48,379 nucleotides of DNA, taken from positions 1-48,379 of the forward strand of contig NZ_LGDV01000209.1 of assembly GCF_001280015.1 (NCBI RefSeq). The letters are read 5' to 3'. The translations under genes were made by a program, and so were the position numbers. The notes beneath the pieces are model-generated. The model saw only the letters and a program-made list of their open reading frames with translations, was not told the DNA's origin and ran no database searches. Positions 30,518 through 40,079 of the stretch are shown piece after piece; the first letter of the stretch is position 1, and every line of letters starts with the position of its first letter. The DNA comes from Streptomyces sp. MMG1121 (lineage in GTDB: Bacteria; Actinomycetota; Actinomycetes; Streptomycetales; Streptomycetaceae).

Positions 30518-32581
30518 GTGAATCAGCCTGCCGGTATTCAGCCCGCTCTCGCGGAGTCCAAGGTCAGCCTCGCCCAGTCCTCCCCCACCGTCGGCCGGCT
30601 CCGGGTGCGGGACGGGGCGCTGGAGTGGAGCGGCCGTCAGGAGACGGTGCGGATCGAGCCGTGGGGGCCGGACGCGGTCCGGGTGCGGGCCCGGCTCGGC
30701 GGCCCGGTGCTGGAGGGGCTGCCGGGCGCCCTGGCGGCGGACCGGCCGCCGGCCGAGGCCACGGTCACGGTCGACGACGGAGCGGGAAGGGTGACGGCCG
30801 GCGCGCTGACCGTCGAGGTGAGCGCGGAGGGCCTGCTGCGTTTCCTGCGCACCGACGACCACGCCGAGTTGCTCGCCGAGGAGCGGGCCCACTTCTGGTG
30901 GCCCGGACCGCGCCTCTACACCGCGGTCGGCAACGGCCACCACCGTCTGGAGCAGCGGTTCGCCGCCTACGAGGGCGAGCGGCTGTACGGCCTCGGCCAG
31001 CATCAGCACGGGCGGCTGGACCAGAAGGGCCTGGTGCTGGACCTGGTGCAGCGCAACGCCGAGGTGAGCGTGCCGGTGCTGGTGTCCAGCCGGGGCTACA
31101 CCCTGCTGTGGAACAACCCGGCGATCGGCCGGGTGGAGCTGGCGGGCAACGGCACCCGCTGGGTGGCGGACTCGGCCCGGCAGATCGACTACTGGATCAC
31201 GGCGGGCACCCCGGCCGACGGCCAGCGCAACTACACTGCGGCGACCGGGCGTTCACCGATGCTGCCGCAGTGGGCGGCGGGCTTCTGGCAGTGCAAGCTG
31301 CGCTACCGCACCCAGGACGAACTCCTCGCCGTGGCACGGGAGTACAAGCGCCGGGGCCTGCCGATCGCGGCGATCGTGTGCGACTTCTTCCACTGGACGC
31401 ACCTGGGCGAGTGGCGGTTCGACCCGAAGGAGTGGCCGGACCCGGCGGCCATGGTCCGCGAACTGGCGGAGCTGGGCATCAAGCTGGTCGTGTCCGTGTG
31501 GCCGTCGGTGTCCCCGCTCTCGGAGAACCACCGGCTCATGGAGCAGCGCGGCTACTTCGTCGGCACCCAGTACGGCCCGACGGCGCACGCCGACTGGCCG
31601 GACAAGGAGGTCGCGTCCACGGTCCAGGTGGCGTTCTACGACCCCACGAACCCCGAGGCCCGTGACTTCGTCTGGTCGAGGGTCCGGGACAACTACCTCA
31701 CCCCGTACGGCATCACGGCGTTCTGGCTGGACGCCTGCGAACCCGAGCTGAAGCCCGGCTTCGCCGAGAACCTGCGCTACTGGGCGGGTCCGGGCCTGGA
31801 GGTCGGCAATCTGTATCCGCGCGAGAACGCCCGCACCTTCCACGAGGGCCTGCTGGCGGCGGGCCTCGGCGACGGCGAGGTGATCTCGCTCAACCGGTCG
31901 GCGTGGGCGGGCAGCCAGCGCTACGGCGCGGCCCTGTGGTCGGGCGACATCGGCACCGACTTCGCGACCCTGCGCCGGCAGATCGCGGCCGGTCTCAACA
32001 CCGCGCTGTCCGGCATCCCGTGGTGGAACACCGACATCGGCGGCTTCCACGGCGGCGACCCGGACGATCCGGCGTACCGCGAGGTGATGATCCGCTGGTT
32101 CCAGTTCGGCGCGCTGTCCCCGCTGATGCGCCTGCACGGCTTCCGCGACCCGGGCCTGCCGCTGGGCCCGGACATGACCGGCGGCCCGAACGAGGTGTGG
32201 TCCTACGGCGAGGAGGCCGGCGCGGTCCTGGAGCGGTATCTGCGGCTGCGCGAGCGGCTGAAGCCGTACATCCTGCGGGTCATGCGGGAGACGCACGAGG
32301 AGGGGCTGCCGGTGATGCGGCCGCTGTTCCTGGAGTTCCCGGGCGACCGGACGGCCTGGTCGGTGGAGGACGCGTACCTCTTCGGCCGCGACCTGCTGGT
32401 CGCCCCGGTGCTGACCGCGGGCGCCGTGGCCCGCACCACGTATCTGCCGGCGGGCGCGCGCTGGACGGACGCGTGGACGGGTGAGACGTACGAGGGCGGT
32501 ACGGCGGTCACGGTGGACGCCCCGCTGGAGCGCATCCCGCTGTTCCTGCGGGACGGCGCGGAGCTGCCGATCGCGGAGTGA
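30518..32581 (+). CDS. GH31 alpha-xylosidase-type glycosidase, cytoplasmic
   Basis: 687 residues, no signal peptide, GTG start at 30518 after AGGAG. The nucleophile is Asp405 in FWLDACEPE and the acid/base is Asp477 in ALWSGDIGTDF; GIPWWNTDIGGF and QHQHGRLDQKG are also typical of GH31. The WLDACEPE form points to the alpha-xylosidase branch and away from the alpha-glucosidase WiDMNEP form. It would remove xylose side chains from the non-reducing end of imported xyloglucan oligosaccharides. It follows the LacI gene in the same direction. An activity other than alpha-xylosidase, such as alpha-glucosidase, cannot be excluded. Confidence 0.92.
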   Translation: MNQPAGIQPALAESKVSLAQSSPTVGRLRVRDGALEWSGRQETVRIEPWGPDAVRVRARLGGPVLEGLPGALAADRPPAEATVTVDDGAGRVTAGALTVEVSAEGLLRFLRTDDHAELLAEERAHFWWPGPRLYTAVGNGHHRLEQRFAAYEGERLYGLGQHQHGRLDQKGLVLDLVQRNAEVSVPVLVSSRGYTLLWNNPAIGRVELAGNGTRWVADSARQIDYWITAGTPADGQRNYTAATGRSPMLPQWAAGFWQCKLRYRTQDELLAVAREYKRRGLPIAAIVCDFFHWTHLGEWRFDPKEWPDPAAMVRELAELGIKLVVSVWPSVSPLSENHRLMEQRGYFVGTQYGPTAHADWPDKEVASTVQVAFYDPTNPEARDFVWSRVRDNYLTPYGITAFWLDACEPELKPGFAENLRYWAGPGLEVGNLYPRENARTFHEGLLAAGLGDGEVISLNRSAWAGSQRYGAALWSGDIGTDFATLRRQIAAGLNTALSGIPWWNTDIGGFHGGDPDDPAYREVMIRWFQFGALSPLMRLHGFRDPGLPLGPDMTGGPNEVWSYGEEAGAVLERYLRLRERLKPYILRVMRETHEEGLPVMRPLFLEFPGDRTAWSVEDAYLFGRDLLVAPVLTAGAVARTTYLPAGARWTDAWTGETYEGGTAVTVDAPLERIPLFLRDGAELPIAE

Positions 32582-32587
32582 GCGGGT

Positions 32588-32617
32588 GGGGGCCGGGTCC
32601 GCTCCGGACCGGCCCCC
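32588..32617. terminator. Terminator between GH31 and GH12 genes
   Basis: Inverted repeat with 12-base pairing and one bulged G at 32597, in the 52-base gap between convergent genes. Confidence 0.65.
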
Positions 32618-32633
32618 TCTCCGCACGAGTTGC

Positions 32634-33347
32634 TCAGCTGCTGCTGACGCTCTCGCTGTTGACGGTGAAGTCGAGCCCGCCGGCGGAGGAGGTGATCTCG
32701 AAGCCGAACTGGAGGTCACCGATGGTCACGTCGCCGAACCAGCCCTTGGTGTCCTTGATCCACTTCAGGATCGGCAGGATGTCGACCGTGCCGGAGCCGG
32801 AGTTGGAGCCGCGGACGAAGGAGAAGACGTCGTTGGAGCCGTTGTTGCCCTTGTAGACGGTCCAGGTGGAACCGCCGAGGGTGAGGCTGCCCTGCGAGGT
32901 GCCGAGCGGGCCGACGGCACCGGTCTTGTTGACCCAGAGCATGATCTCGTACTTGTAGCCGGTGTCCCAGATGTCGTACGACGTGTTGTACGCGCCCGAG
33001 GACGGGACGGCGACGTTGTATCCGCTGGTCAGCGAGGCCAGGGAGCTGATCGACTTGTTGATCACCTTCTTGGCGTTGGGGTAGGACTTGATGCCGCCGG
33101 TGTTCGGGTGGTTGGCGTTGACGCCCCAGTTGGTGCCGGAGTTGGCCCAGATGCACTGGCTGCCGGCGCCGGAGCCCCAGATGTTGTTGTAGAGGGTGTA
33201 GCCGTTCAGCGTGGTGTTGCCCCACTGGTCGCAGGAGGACCAGACGGCGGCGGAGGCGGGCGCCGCGGCGAGGGCGACGGTGGCGCCGAGGGCCAGGGCG
33301 GGGGCGATCAGGGCCGTGGCGACCCGGTTCAACGTGCGTGTTGCCAT
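32634..33347 (-). CDS. Secreted GH12 endoglucanase / xyloglucanase
   Basis: 237 residues with a Sec signal peptide (cleavage after ASA near 33) and a single GH12 domain. The nucleophile is Glu134 in YEIMLWVN and the acid/base is Glu217 in FGFEITSS; SGGL is followed by the normal C-terminal strand. GH12 enzymes cut beta-1,4-glucan backbones, and some prefer xyloglucan. It has no cellulose-binding module. It is the only intact extracellular hydrolase of the island. Same strand as GH95, 36 bases downstream, so probably the last gene of the minus-strand operon. Confidence 0.95.
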   Translation of the reverse strand: MATRTLNRVATALIAPALALGATVALAAAPASAAVWSSCDQWGNTTLNGYTLYNNIWGSGAGSQCIWANSGTNWGVNANHPNTGGIKSYPNAKKVINKSISSLASLTSGYNVAVPSSGAYNTSYDIWDTGYKYEIMLWVNKTGAVGPLGTSQGSLTLGGSTWTVYKGNNGSNDVFSFVRGSNSGSGTVDILPILKWIKDTKGWFGDVTIGDLQFGFEITSSAGGLDFTVNSESVSSS

Positions 33348-33383
33348 GGTGTCCCTTCCATGGGTGGGGGGAGCTGCGAGGGG

Positions 33384-35576
33384 TTACCACGCCCCCAGGG
33401 TGAGGACGTGGTCTTCTCCGGCGACGAGGTCGAGCGGCTGTGCACCGGAGGAAGTCCGCAGTTCGATGCGGTGGGTGCGGCTCGGTCTGAGGACGGCCCG
33501 GGCGCCGCCCGGGGTCCAGCCGAGGTCGATCTCGGCGCCGAACCGGGTGCGCACTCCGCGCAGTTCACCGGTCGGGCAGGCGTCCGGCACGGCGGGCAGC
33601 AGGACCAGCCGGTCGGGGGTGGACTGGACGAGCATCTCGATCAGGACGCCGGGCAGGGCGTGCGCGGCGTCGGCGTTGTAGACGTCCCGGTGCGGGTAGT
33701 GGGCGCTCATCAGGGAGGCGTGGAAGAAGTCGCCGTCGAGGACCTGGCGAAGGGCGCGGGCGACCCGGCCGGCGTCGCCGAGGCGGGCCGCGATCAGGGC
33801 GTGGTGCAGATGGCCGTGGGCGGAGTCGTTCTCGGCGCCGCGCAGGGCGAGGGCACGGTGGGCGGCCTCGGCCAGAGCGGGGGTGTCGTGGGGGTTGATC
33901 TCGTCCAGCGGCCAGACGCCGTAGAGGTGGCTGAGATGGCGGTGGTCGTAGGTGTCGTCCAGGCCCGGCCAGGCCCACTCGGCGAGCGCGCCGTCGGCGT
34001 TGATCCGGTGTGGCGGCAGCCGAGCCGCCAACGCCCGCCATTTTCCGGCCTGTTGGGGGTGGTATCGGGCGGCGGTGAGCAGGGCGTGCCGGGCGGCGGA
34101 CAGGTCCATGGCGGCGTTGAGCGCGCCCCAGTCTGCGTTCGCGGGCCGATTCTCGGGCGAGTAGGAGGGCACGACGACCAGGCGGCCGGCGGAGTCGGTG
34201 CGGGTGAGGAAGTCCTCGTAGAAGGCGGCGATCTCGGCGAGGACGGCGGCCGTGCGCGGGTCCCGCTCGCCGCGGGTCTCGTCGTGGTCGACCAGCGGCT
34301 TGAGCAGCCAGTCGGCGCCGGCCGTCCACAGCTGATGGGGGTAGGCGCGGTCGAAGTGGTACGTGTGGCCGGTCTCGCCGTCGGTGTGCGTGGGGGCGAC
34401 GACACCCCGGGCGCCGAAGATCGCGCGGGCGTTCTCCCGCCAGTCGGGCAGCTGCCGCTGGACGAGCCGGGCCAGCGCCTCGGTGACCTCGGGGAGGGCG
34501 GCGGCAGGCGCGGAGGCGGTCTGGAGGTTGAGGTTGGCGTTGGTGGTGAACGCCCCGGACCAGGCGGTGTTCCAGTCGCCGGTCCACAGGCCGGTGAGCC
34601 GGGGCGGCAGCAGGCCGCTGCTGGAGAGCAGGTGGTAGCGGCCGGCGGCGAAGAGCCGTTCCAGCAGGGCGGGGCCGTGCGGGCGCCGGAGCAGCTCCGA
34701 GCCGGGCAGGGCACGGTCGGCGGGGTCGGCGCCGAGGTCGAGGGTGACGCGCTGGTAGGCGGTGCGGTGCAGGGCGAGATGACGGGCGAGCAGTTCCTCG
34801 TACGGCCGCTCGGTGCCGGCCGCGAGGGCCTGGAGCAGCCGGGCCTCGGCCACGACGTCCGTCTCTCCGGTGTGCCGGAGCACGCGGGTGAGCAGCAGCA
34901 CCGAGCGGGCGCCGGTGACGCGGGCGCCCGGCGGGCGGAGTTCCACGCCGCCACCGCAAACGGCGACGAGGGTCACGCCGGTGTAGGCGCGGTCGCTGTC
35001 GGGGTAGCGGGCGCGCAGGCTCAGCAGGGCGCCTTCGGGGGTGAGGAGTGCGCCGTGGCCGACCCGGAGCCCGGCCGGCACGCCGGGCAGCCGGTGGTCC
35101 AGGCGGATGTCGAGGTCGCCCGCCGTGACCTCGTGCACGATCACGTCGTCCGCGCGGGAGACGAAGACCCGGCTGGTGTGGTCGCCGCGGACGGCGGTGA
35201 CTTCACCGGCGGTGAAGTCGACGGCCCGGCGGCAGCCGGACCCGGTCCCGCCCCGGCGGCGCAGCCGGATCCGGAAGGCGGGGTGGAAGGGCTGCACCCA
35301 CTGGAGCGGGCGACCGTCGGTGAAGCTCTCGGCGGCGGCCGGCTCACCGGCGAGCAACCGGTCCTGGAGGGCGGGGAGCTGGGATGCCAGCCGGGGCGGC
35401 CGGGCGTGCTGGCCGCCGTTCGGCCGGACCAGGGTGTGCTGGGTGACGACGACCCGCTCATCGTTCGGATCACCGAACACAAGGGCGCCGTGGTGGCCGT
35501 TCCCGCTCAGGAACGCGTCCTCCCAGCGTGCCGCCGGGGCGGGTTCCCAGGTCCCGTGGACGGGTCCGTGACTCAT
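33384..35576 (-). CDS. GH95 alpha-L-fucosidase-type glycosidase, cytoplasmic
   Basis: 730 residues without signal peptide. The N-terminal beta domain (WEDAFLSGNGHHGALVFG) is followed by an (alpha/alpha)6 barrel with PPRLTGLWTGDW and TTNANLNLQ, whose Asn346 and Asn348 match the catalytic base pair of GH95, and Glu475 in YSPEN matches the general acid. GH95 members remove alpha-1,2-fucose, or alpha-L-galactose, from beta-galactosides such as the fucosyl-galactosyl side chain of xyloglucan. Its ATG overlaps the GH42 stop by four bases. Confidence 0.9.
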   Translation of the reverse strand: MSHGPVHGTWEPAPAARWEDAFLSGNGHHGALVFGDPNDERVVVTQHTLVRPNGGQHARPPRLASQLPALQDRLLAGEPAAAESFTDGRPLQWVQPFHPAFRIRLRRRGGTGSGCRRAVDFTAGEVTAVRGDHTSRVFVSRADDVIVHEVTAGDLDIRLDHRLPGVPAGLRVGHGALLTPEGALLSLRARYPDSDRAYTGVTLVAVCGGGVELRPPGARVTGARSVLLLTRVLRHTGETDVVAEARLLQALAAGTERPYEELLARHLALHRTAYQRVTLDLGADPADRALPGSELLRRPHGPALLERLFAAGRYHLLSSSGLLPPRLTGLWTGDWNTAWSGAFTTNANLNLQTASAPAAALPEVTEALARLVQRQLPDWRENARAIFGARGVVAPTHTDGETGHTYHFDRAYPHQLWTAGADWLLKPLVDHDETRGERDPRTAAVLAEIAAFYEDFLTRTDSAGRLVVVPSYSPENRPANADWGALNAAMDLSAARHALLTAARYHPQQAGKWRALAARLPPHRINADGALAEWAWPGLDDTYDHRHLSHLYGVWPLDEINPHDTPALAEAAHRALALRGAENDSAHGHLHHALIAARLGDAGRVARALRQVLDGDFFHASLMSAHYPHRDVYNADAAHALPGVLIEMLVQSTPDRLVLLPAVPDACPTGELRGVRTRFGAEIDLGWTPGGARAVLRPSRTHRIELRTSSGAQPLDLVAGEDHVLTLGAW

Positions 35577-37543
35577 GGCCGCAGCACCGCCGCACCGTAG
35601 CGGCCGAGGCGCACGGACCCCGTGACCTTCTCACCGCCGAGCAGGTCACGGTGGCTGCCCGGCACCTCGACGGTGACCGGCTCCCGCCCGTGGTTGAGCA
35701 GGAACAGCAGCTCGCCCCGGCGCACCGCCTCGACGCCGGCCGGCAGCCCCTCCAGCACCGGGCGCACCCCCGCCCCGGCGGCGACGGAGGCGAGCAGGGC
35801 GCGCAGGTCGTGCGGCTCGGGGAGCGTGGAGACGTACCAGGCGCGGCCCTTGCGCAGCACGGCCGGCATCCCGTCCAGCTCCCCGCCCCGGTACGGCACG
35901 ACGTCGGCGGCCCCGGGCTCGGCCTCGATCTCCTCCGACCACAGCGTCCCGCGCAGGCCCGCGCACTCGACGGTCTCCCCCGCCTCCAGCGGCCACCATT
36001 CGTGCAGGGTGCGGATGCCGAACAGCTCGCGCAGCCGGGCGTCCATGCCGCCGGGCCTGACCCGGTCGTCCTCGTCGGCGATGCCGGTGAGGAAGCCGCA
36101 GACCAGGGTGCCGCCGCTCCGGACGTAGCCGAGGAGATTGCCGACGGCGGTGTCGGTGAGGAGGTAGAGCTGCGGGGCGACGACGAGCCGGTAGCCGGAC
36201 AGGTCGTGCTCCGGGTGGGCGAAGTCGGTGGTCAGGTGGGCCTCCCACAGGGCCCGGTGCCAGGCGGTCAGCACGTCCGGCAGCTCCACCCGGTCGGACG
36301 GCCGCCCTTCGTGGGCCCCGGCCCACCAGGAGTGCCAGTCGTGCAGAACGGCGATGTCCGCGGGTACCCGACTGCCACTCACTTCGGGTGCCAGCTCGGC
36401 GAGTTCGGAGCCGAGCCGCCGTACCTCCTGATGGGTACGGCCGCCCTCCCCCGCATGGCCGATCATCCCGGAGTGGAACTTCTCGGCGCCCTGGCGGGAC
36501 TGGCGCCACTGGAAGTAGCAGACGGCGTCGGCGCCCCGGGCGACGGCCTGCAGGGACCACAGCCGGCCCAGGCCGCGCGGCTTGGGGTGGTTGACCCCGC
36601 GGAAGTTGACGGGCCCGGCCGCCTGCTCCATGAGCATCCACGGGCCGCGGGCCTGCGAGCGGGTCAGGTCCTGCACGAGCGCCCCGCGCTGCCCGCCCAG
36701 CGGATCGCGTGGATCGGGGTAGAGGTCGACGGAGACGACATCCTCCTCCGCTGCCCAGCGCCAGCCGTCCTGGCCGCTCCACAGCGGCATGAAGTTGCTG
36801 GTCACGGGGGTGTGCGGGGTGTACCGGCGGACGATGTCCCGTTCCGCCGTGAAGCACTCCAGGAGCATGTCGGAGGTGAACCGCCTGAAGTCCAGCACCT
36901 GGGCCGGGTTCTTCAGATAGTGGACGTGCCGCGGGGGCAGGACGCCGTCCCAGGTGTCGTAGCCCTGGCTCCAGAAGGCCGTGCCCCAGGCGGAGTTGAG
37001 GGCGTCGAGGGAGGCGTACTTCGCGCGCAGCCAGCGGCGGAAGGCGGCGGCCGCCTCGTCGCCGTGGTCGAAGGTGCAGTACTCGTTGTTGATGTGCCAC
37101 ATCGTGAGGGCGGGGTGGGTGCCGTAGCGGGCGGCCAGGTCCTCGGTGATGGCTGCGGCGTAGCGCCGGTAGGTGGCGCTGGAGTGCGAGAAGTGCTGCC
37201 GGCCGCCCCACCACTCGGTCCGGCCGTCGGCGTCGCGGGGCAGGGTGTCCGGGTGGAGGCGGCCCATCCAGGGCGGCGGGGAGGAGGTCGGGGTGGCGAG
37301 GACGACCCCGATCCCGTGCTCGTGCAGGAGGTCCATCACCCGGTCGAGCCAGCCGAACTCCCGCGCCCCCGGCTCGGGTTCGAGTTTCGACCAGGAGAAG
37401 ACGCCGAGCGTGACGGAGTTGACCCGGGCCTGCCGCATCAGCCGGACGTCCTCGGGCCAGGTCTCCTCGGGCCACTGCTCGGGGTTGTAGTCGCCGCCGA
37501 AGAGGATGCGGCCCCGGGTGGCGTCGGCGAGGGTCGGTCTCAT
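35573..37543 (-). CDS. GH42 beta-galactosidase, cytoplasmic
   Basis: 656 residues from the ATG at 37541-37543. The N-terminal TIM barrel has GGDYNPEQWPEETW, the acid/base Glu154 in INNEY and the nucleophile Glu306 in WMLMEQAAG; the trimerisation and C-terminal domains follow (HDWHSWWAG). No signal peptide. It would remove beta-galactose exposed after GH95 action. Both ends overlap neighbours by four bases (GH74 remnant upstream, GH95 downstream), showing tight coupling. Confidence 0.95.
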   Translation of the reverse strand: MRPTLADATRGRILFGGDYNPEQWPEETWPEDVRLMRQARVNSVTLGVFSWSKLEPEPGAREFGWLDRVMDLLHEHGIGVVLATPTSSPPPWMGRLHPDTLPRDADGRTEWWGGRQHFSHSSATYRRYAAAITEDLAARYGTHPALTMWHINNEYCTFDHGDEAAAAFRRWLRAKYASLDALNSAWGTAFWSQGYDTWDGVLPPRHVHYLKNPAQVLDFRRFTSDMLLECFTAERDIVRRYTPHTPVTSNFMPLWSGQDGWRWAAEEDVVSVDLYPDPRDPLGGQRGALVQDLTRSQARGPWMLMEQAAGPVNFRGVNHPKPRGLGRLWSLQAVARGADAVCYFQWRQSRQGAEKFHSGMIGHAGEGGRTHQEVRRLGSELAELAPEVSGSRVPADIAVLHDWHSWWAGAHEGRPSDRVELPDVLTAWHRALWEAHLTTDFAHPEHDLSGYRLVVAPQLYLLTDTAVGNLLGYVRSGGTLVCGFLTGIADEDDRVRPGGMDARLRELFGIRTLHEWWPLEAGETVECAGLRGTLWSEEIEAEPGAADVVPYRGGELDGMPAVLRKGRAWYVSTLPEPHDLRALLASVAAGAGVRPVLEGLPAGVEAVRRGELLFLLNHGREPVTVEVPGSHRDLLGGEKVTGSVRLGRYGAAVLRP

Positions 37544-37989
37544 ACGGGCTCCCCGTACTGGATGCCGCGCCCGTTGGTGGCGAGGTACACGCGGCCGTGG
37601 GTGCGCGGATCGCCGGTCGCAGCGACGGCGAGCTGGAACTGGCCGTCCCCGGCGGGCAGTCCGGTGGCGCGGGCGGCGAAGGTACGGCCGCCGTCGGAGC
37701 CGGCGCACGGGGTGCCGGGGCCGGTGTCGGTGTCGTGGGCGTAGGAGACAGCTGGGTCGGCGGGATCGTCCCAGCGGTAGGCGTCGCCGCTGCCGGTGCG
37801 GGCGCAGGCGAGGCCGGGGGTGGCGGGGTGGAAGAGGACACCGGTGACGAAACCGGTGCGGCCGATCACCGCGGTGCGCCGGCGGTAGCCCTGCGGGGCC
37901 GGGGCCGGGTCTGCGTGCGCCTCGGCGGGGAGGCCGGGGAGTGCTGTGGCGGCTGCGGTGCCGGCGAGGACGGTTCTACGGGTGGGCAT
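37540..37989 (-). pseudogene. In-frame remnant of a GH74 xyloglucanase
   Basis: A 149-residue open frame made from the two ends of a GH74 enzyme. It begins with a Tat-type signal (PTRRTVLAGTAAATALP), continues with the GH74 start (RTGFVTGVLFHP...ARTGSGDAYRWDD), then jumps to the C-terminal part SDGGRTFAARATGLPAGDGQFQLA and jumps again to the final HGRVYLATNGRGIQYGE. A full GH74 catalytic region has about 700 residues, so roughly 600 are missing, with all catalytic Asp-containing propeller blades. Frame, export signal, Shine-Dalgarno (GAGGT) and the four-base overlap with GH42 are preserved. It may be only a translated relic that keeps GH42 coupled. Confidence 0.8.
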
Positions 37990-38083
37990 GGGGTACCTCG
38001 GTGGGCGTGGGCGGAGTGGTGGACCGGGATGGGTGCCGGCCGGGAGCGGGGTCGCCTGCCGGCGCCGGCCGCGCAGCGAACCG

Positions 38084-39019
38084 TCACCCCTTCACCGCCC
38101 CCGTCAGCATCCCCTTCCTGAAATGCTTCTGGACGAACGGCGACAGCACGGCCACCGGCAACAGGGCCATCACCATGACCGCCATCTGCACCGCCAGCCC
38201 GGACAGCTCCCCCGTCTTGATGGCCTGCCCGAGCCCCACCGGAGCCTGCTGCTTCTGCACCAGCTGGATCATGACGTTCTGCAGCGGCATCTTGTCCTGG
38301 TCGTTCAGGTAGAGCGACGCGTTGAACCAGGCGCTCCAGTACCCGACCGCGTAGAACAGCGTGATCACGGCGAGGACCGCCCGCGACAGCGGCATGACGA
38401 TCTGCCACAGGATCCGGAAGTCCCCGGCGCCGTCGATCCGCGCGCTGTCGGTCAGTTCCGGCGAGATGCCCATGAAGAACCCGCGCAGCACGAGGATGTT
38501 GAAGACGCTCACCGCACTCGGCAGGATCAGCGCCAGATAGGTGTCGGTCAGGCCCAGGGACTGGACCAGCAGGTACGTCGGGATCAGGCCGGCGCTGAAG
38601 AACATCGTGGCCAGCAGGGTCATCAGGATCCACCGGTGGCCGAGCGTGCCGGTGCGGGACAGGCCGTAGGCGCCCAGTACCGACACCGTCATCGAGAACA
38701 GCGTGCCGACCAGGGTGACGAGAATGCTGATGACCGCCGCCCGCGTGACCTGGCCGCCGCCGAGCAGTTCCCGGTAGGCGATGAAGGTGATGCCCTTGGG
38801 GACCATCACCAGGCCGCCCGCGTCGTTGATGGTCTTCTTCGTGGACAGACTGGTGACGATCACGATCCACAGCGGGAAGAGGACGGCGAGACAGGCCAGG
38901 GTCAGGGCGATGCCCTTGCCGGCGAGACCGGCCTTCGACGGCTCCTCCTCCCACGCCGGCCGTGGCGGGGCGGACCACCGGCCCTGTCCGCGGGCGGGCT
39001 CCTCGATCACGGCGGTCAT
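38084..39019 (-). CDS. Carbohydrate ABC transporter permease 2 (MalG type)
   Basis: 311 residues with six predicted membrane segments and the inner-membrane permease loop ELTDSARIDGAGDFRILWQIVMPLS, whose EAA motif contacts the ATPase. Belongs to the LplC/YtcP-like group used for polysaccharide fragments. Its ATG overlaps the stop of the upstream permease by four bases. After 94 bases the GH74 remnant starts, so the operon can run through. Confidence 0.94.
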   Translation of the reverse strand: MTAVIEEPARGQGRWSAPPRPAWEEEPSKAGLAGKGIALTLACLAVLFPLWIVIVTSLSTKKTINDAGGLVMVPKGITFIAYRELLGGGQVTRAAVISILVTLVGTLFSMTVSVLGAYGLSRTGTLGHRWILMTLLATMFFSAGLIPTYLLVQSLGLTDTYLALILPSAVSVFNILVLRGFFMGISPELTDSARIDGAGDFRILWQIVMPLSRAVLAVITLFYAVGYWSAWFNASLYLNDQDKMPLQNVMIQLVQKQQAPVGLGQAIKTGELSGLAVQMAVMVMALLPVAVLSPFVQKHFRKGMLTGAVKG

Positions 39020-40053
39020 TTCTGGTACACCCCCTGCTCGCCCATGAGATGGGCCACCTTGTTCGCGGCGAGGACCAGGCCGATGCCGACCACGCCCTTG
39101 ATCAGGCCCGCGGCGGCCGCGTAGCCGAAGTCCTGGTTGCGGACGCCGTTCCACCAGACGAAGGTGTCGAGGACCTCCGAGGCTCCGGGCCCGACCGCGT
39201 CGCGTTGCAGCAGGATCTGCTCGAAGCCGACCGTCAGCGCGTCGCCGACACGCAGCACCAGCAACAGTGCGATCACCGGGCGCAGCGCCGGCAGCGTGAC
39301 GTGCCACATGCGGCGCCAGCGGCCGGCGCCGTCCATCGCGGCGGCCTCGTAGAGATCCGGGCTGACGGAGGCGAGCGCGGCGAGAAAGACGATGATCCCC
39401 CAGCCGGCGTCCTTCCACACGGTCTGCGCGGTGACGAGGAACTTGAAGGTGTTCGGGTCGGTCATGATGTCGATGCCGTTGTGGCCGTGCTCCCGCAGCA
39501 GTTGGGAGAGCATCCCGGCGCCGCCGAACATCTGCTGGAAGACGGCGATGACGAGCACCCAGGAAAGGAAGTGCGGCAGGTAGAGCACCGCCTGGGCGAC
39601 GGCCCGCACCCGGGGCCTGACCACGCTGTTGATGAGCAGCGCGAGCAGGATCGGGACGGGGAAGTACAGCACGAGCTGGAGGAAGAACAGCACCAGCGTG
39701 TTGCGGACGGCACTCCAGAAGTCCGGGTCCTGGAAGATCTGCTGGAAGTGGTCGAAGCCGACCCAGGGGCTGTGCAGCATGGAGACGACGCCGTTGTCGC
39801 TGACGTACGGGTCGTAGTCCTGGAAGGCGACGATGTTGCCGAGGATCGGCACGTAGTTGAAGACCAGGACCAGGACCAGGACCGGAACGGTCATCAGGAG
39901 CAGGGTGCGGTCGCGTCCGAATCTGAGCCGGAAGGGCAGCTTCCCGCCGCGCACGCGGCCGTGGGGTCCGCCGGGGCCGCCGGACGCCACCGGGGTCTTC
40001 GCCGCCTTCGTCTTCGCCTCGGCCCCGTTCCGAGGCACCGTGCTGTGGGACAC
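39016..40053 (-). CDS. Carbohydrate ABC transporter permease 1 (LplB/MalF type)
   Basis: 345 residues from the GTG at 40051-40053 (GAGGAGAAGG just upstream); the frame is open far upstream but only as a shadow of the binding-protein gene. Membrane segments start at LLLMTVPVLVLVLVFNYVPI, and the EAA loop is LYEAAAMDGAGRWRRMWHVTLPALRP. Forms the channel together with the downstream permease. Follows the binding-protein gene by 26 bases. Confidence 0.94.
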   Translation of the reverse strand: MSHSTVPRNGAEAKTKAAKTPVASGGPGGPHGRVRGGKLPFRLRFGRDRTLLLMTVPVLVLVLVFNYVPILGNIVAFQDYDPYVSDNGVVSMLHSPWVGFDHFQQIFQDPDFWSAVRNTLVLFFLQLVLYFPVPILLALLINSVVRPRVRAVAQAVLYLPHFLSWVLVIAVFQQMFGGAGMLSQLLREHGHNGIDIMTDPNTFKFLVTAQTVWKDAGWGIIVFLAALASVSPDLYEAAAMDGAGRWRRMWHVTLPALRPVIALLLVLRVGDALTVGFEQILLQRDAVGPGASEVLDTFVWWNGVRNQDFGYAAAAGLIKGVVGIGLVLAANKVAHLMGEQGVYQK

Positions 40054-40079
40054 GGCCTTCTCCTCGCCTCGGTACCGGA

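Noticed and set aside
32481..35600. 1039-codon plus-strand frame opposite GH12 and GH95
   Set aside because: Antisense shadow of two well-supported glycosidase genes.
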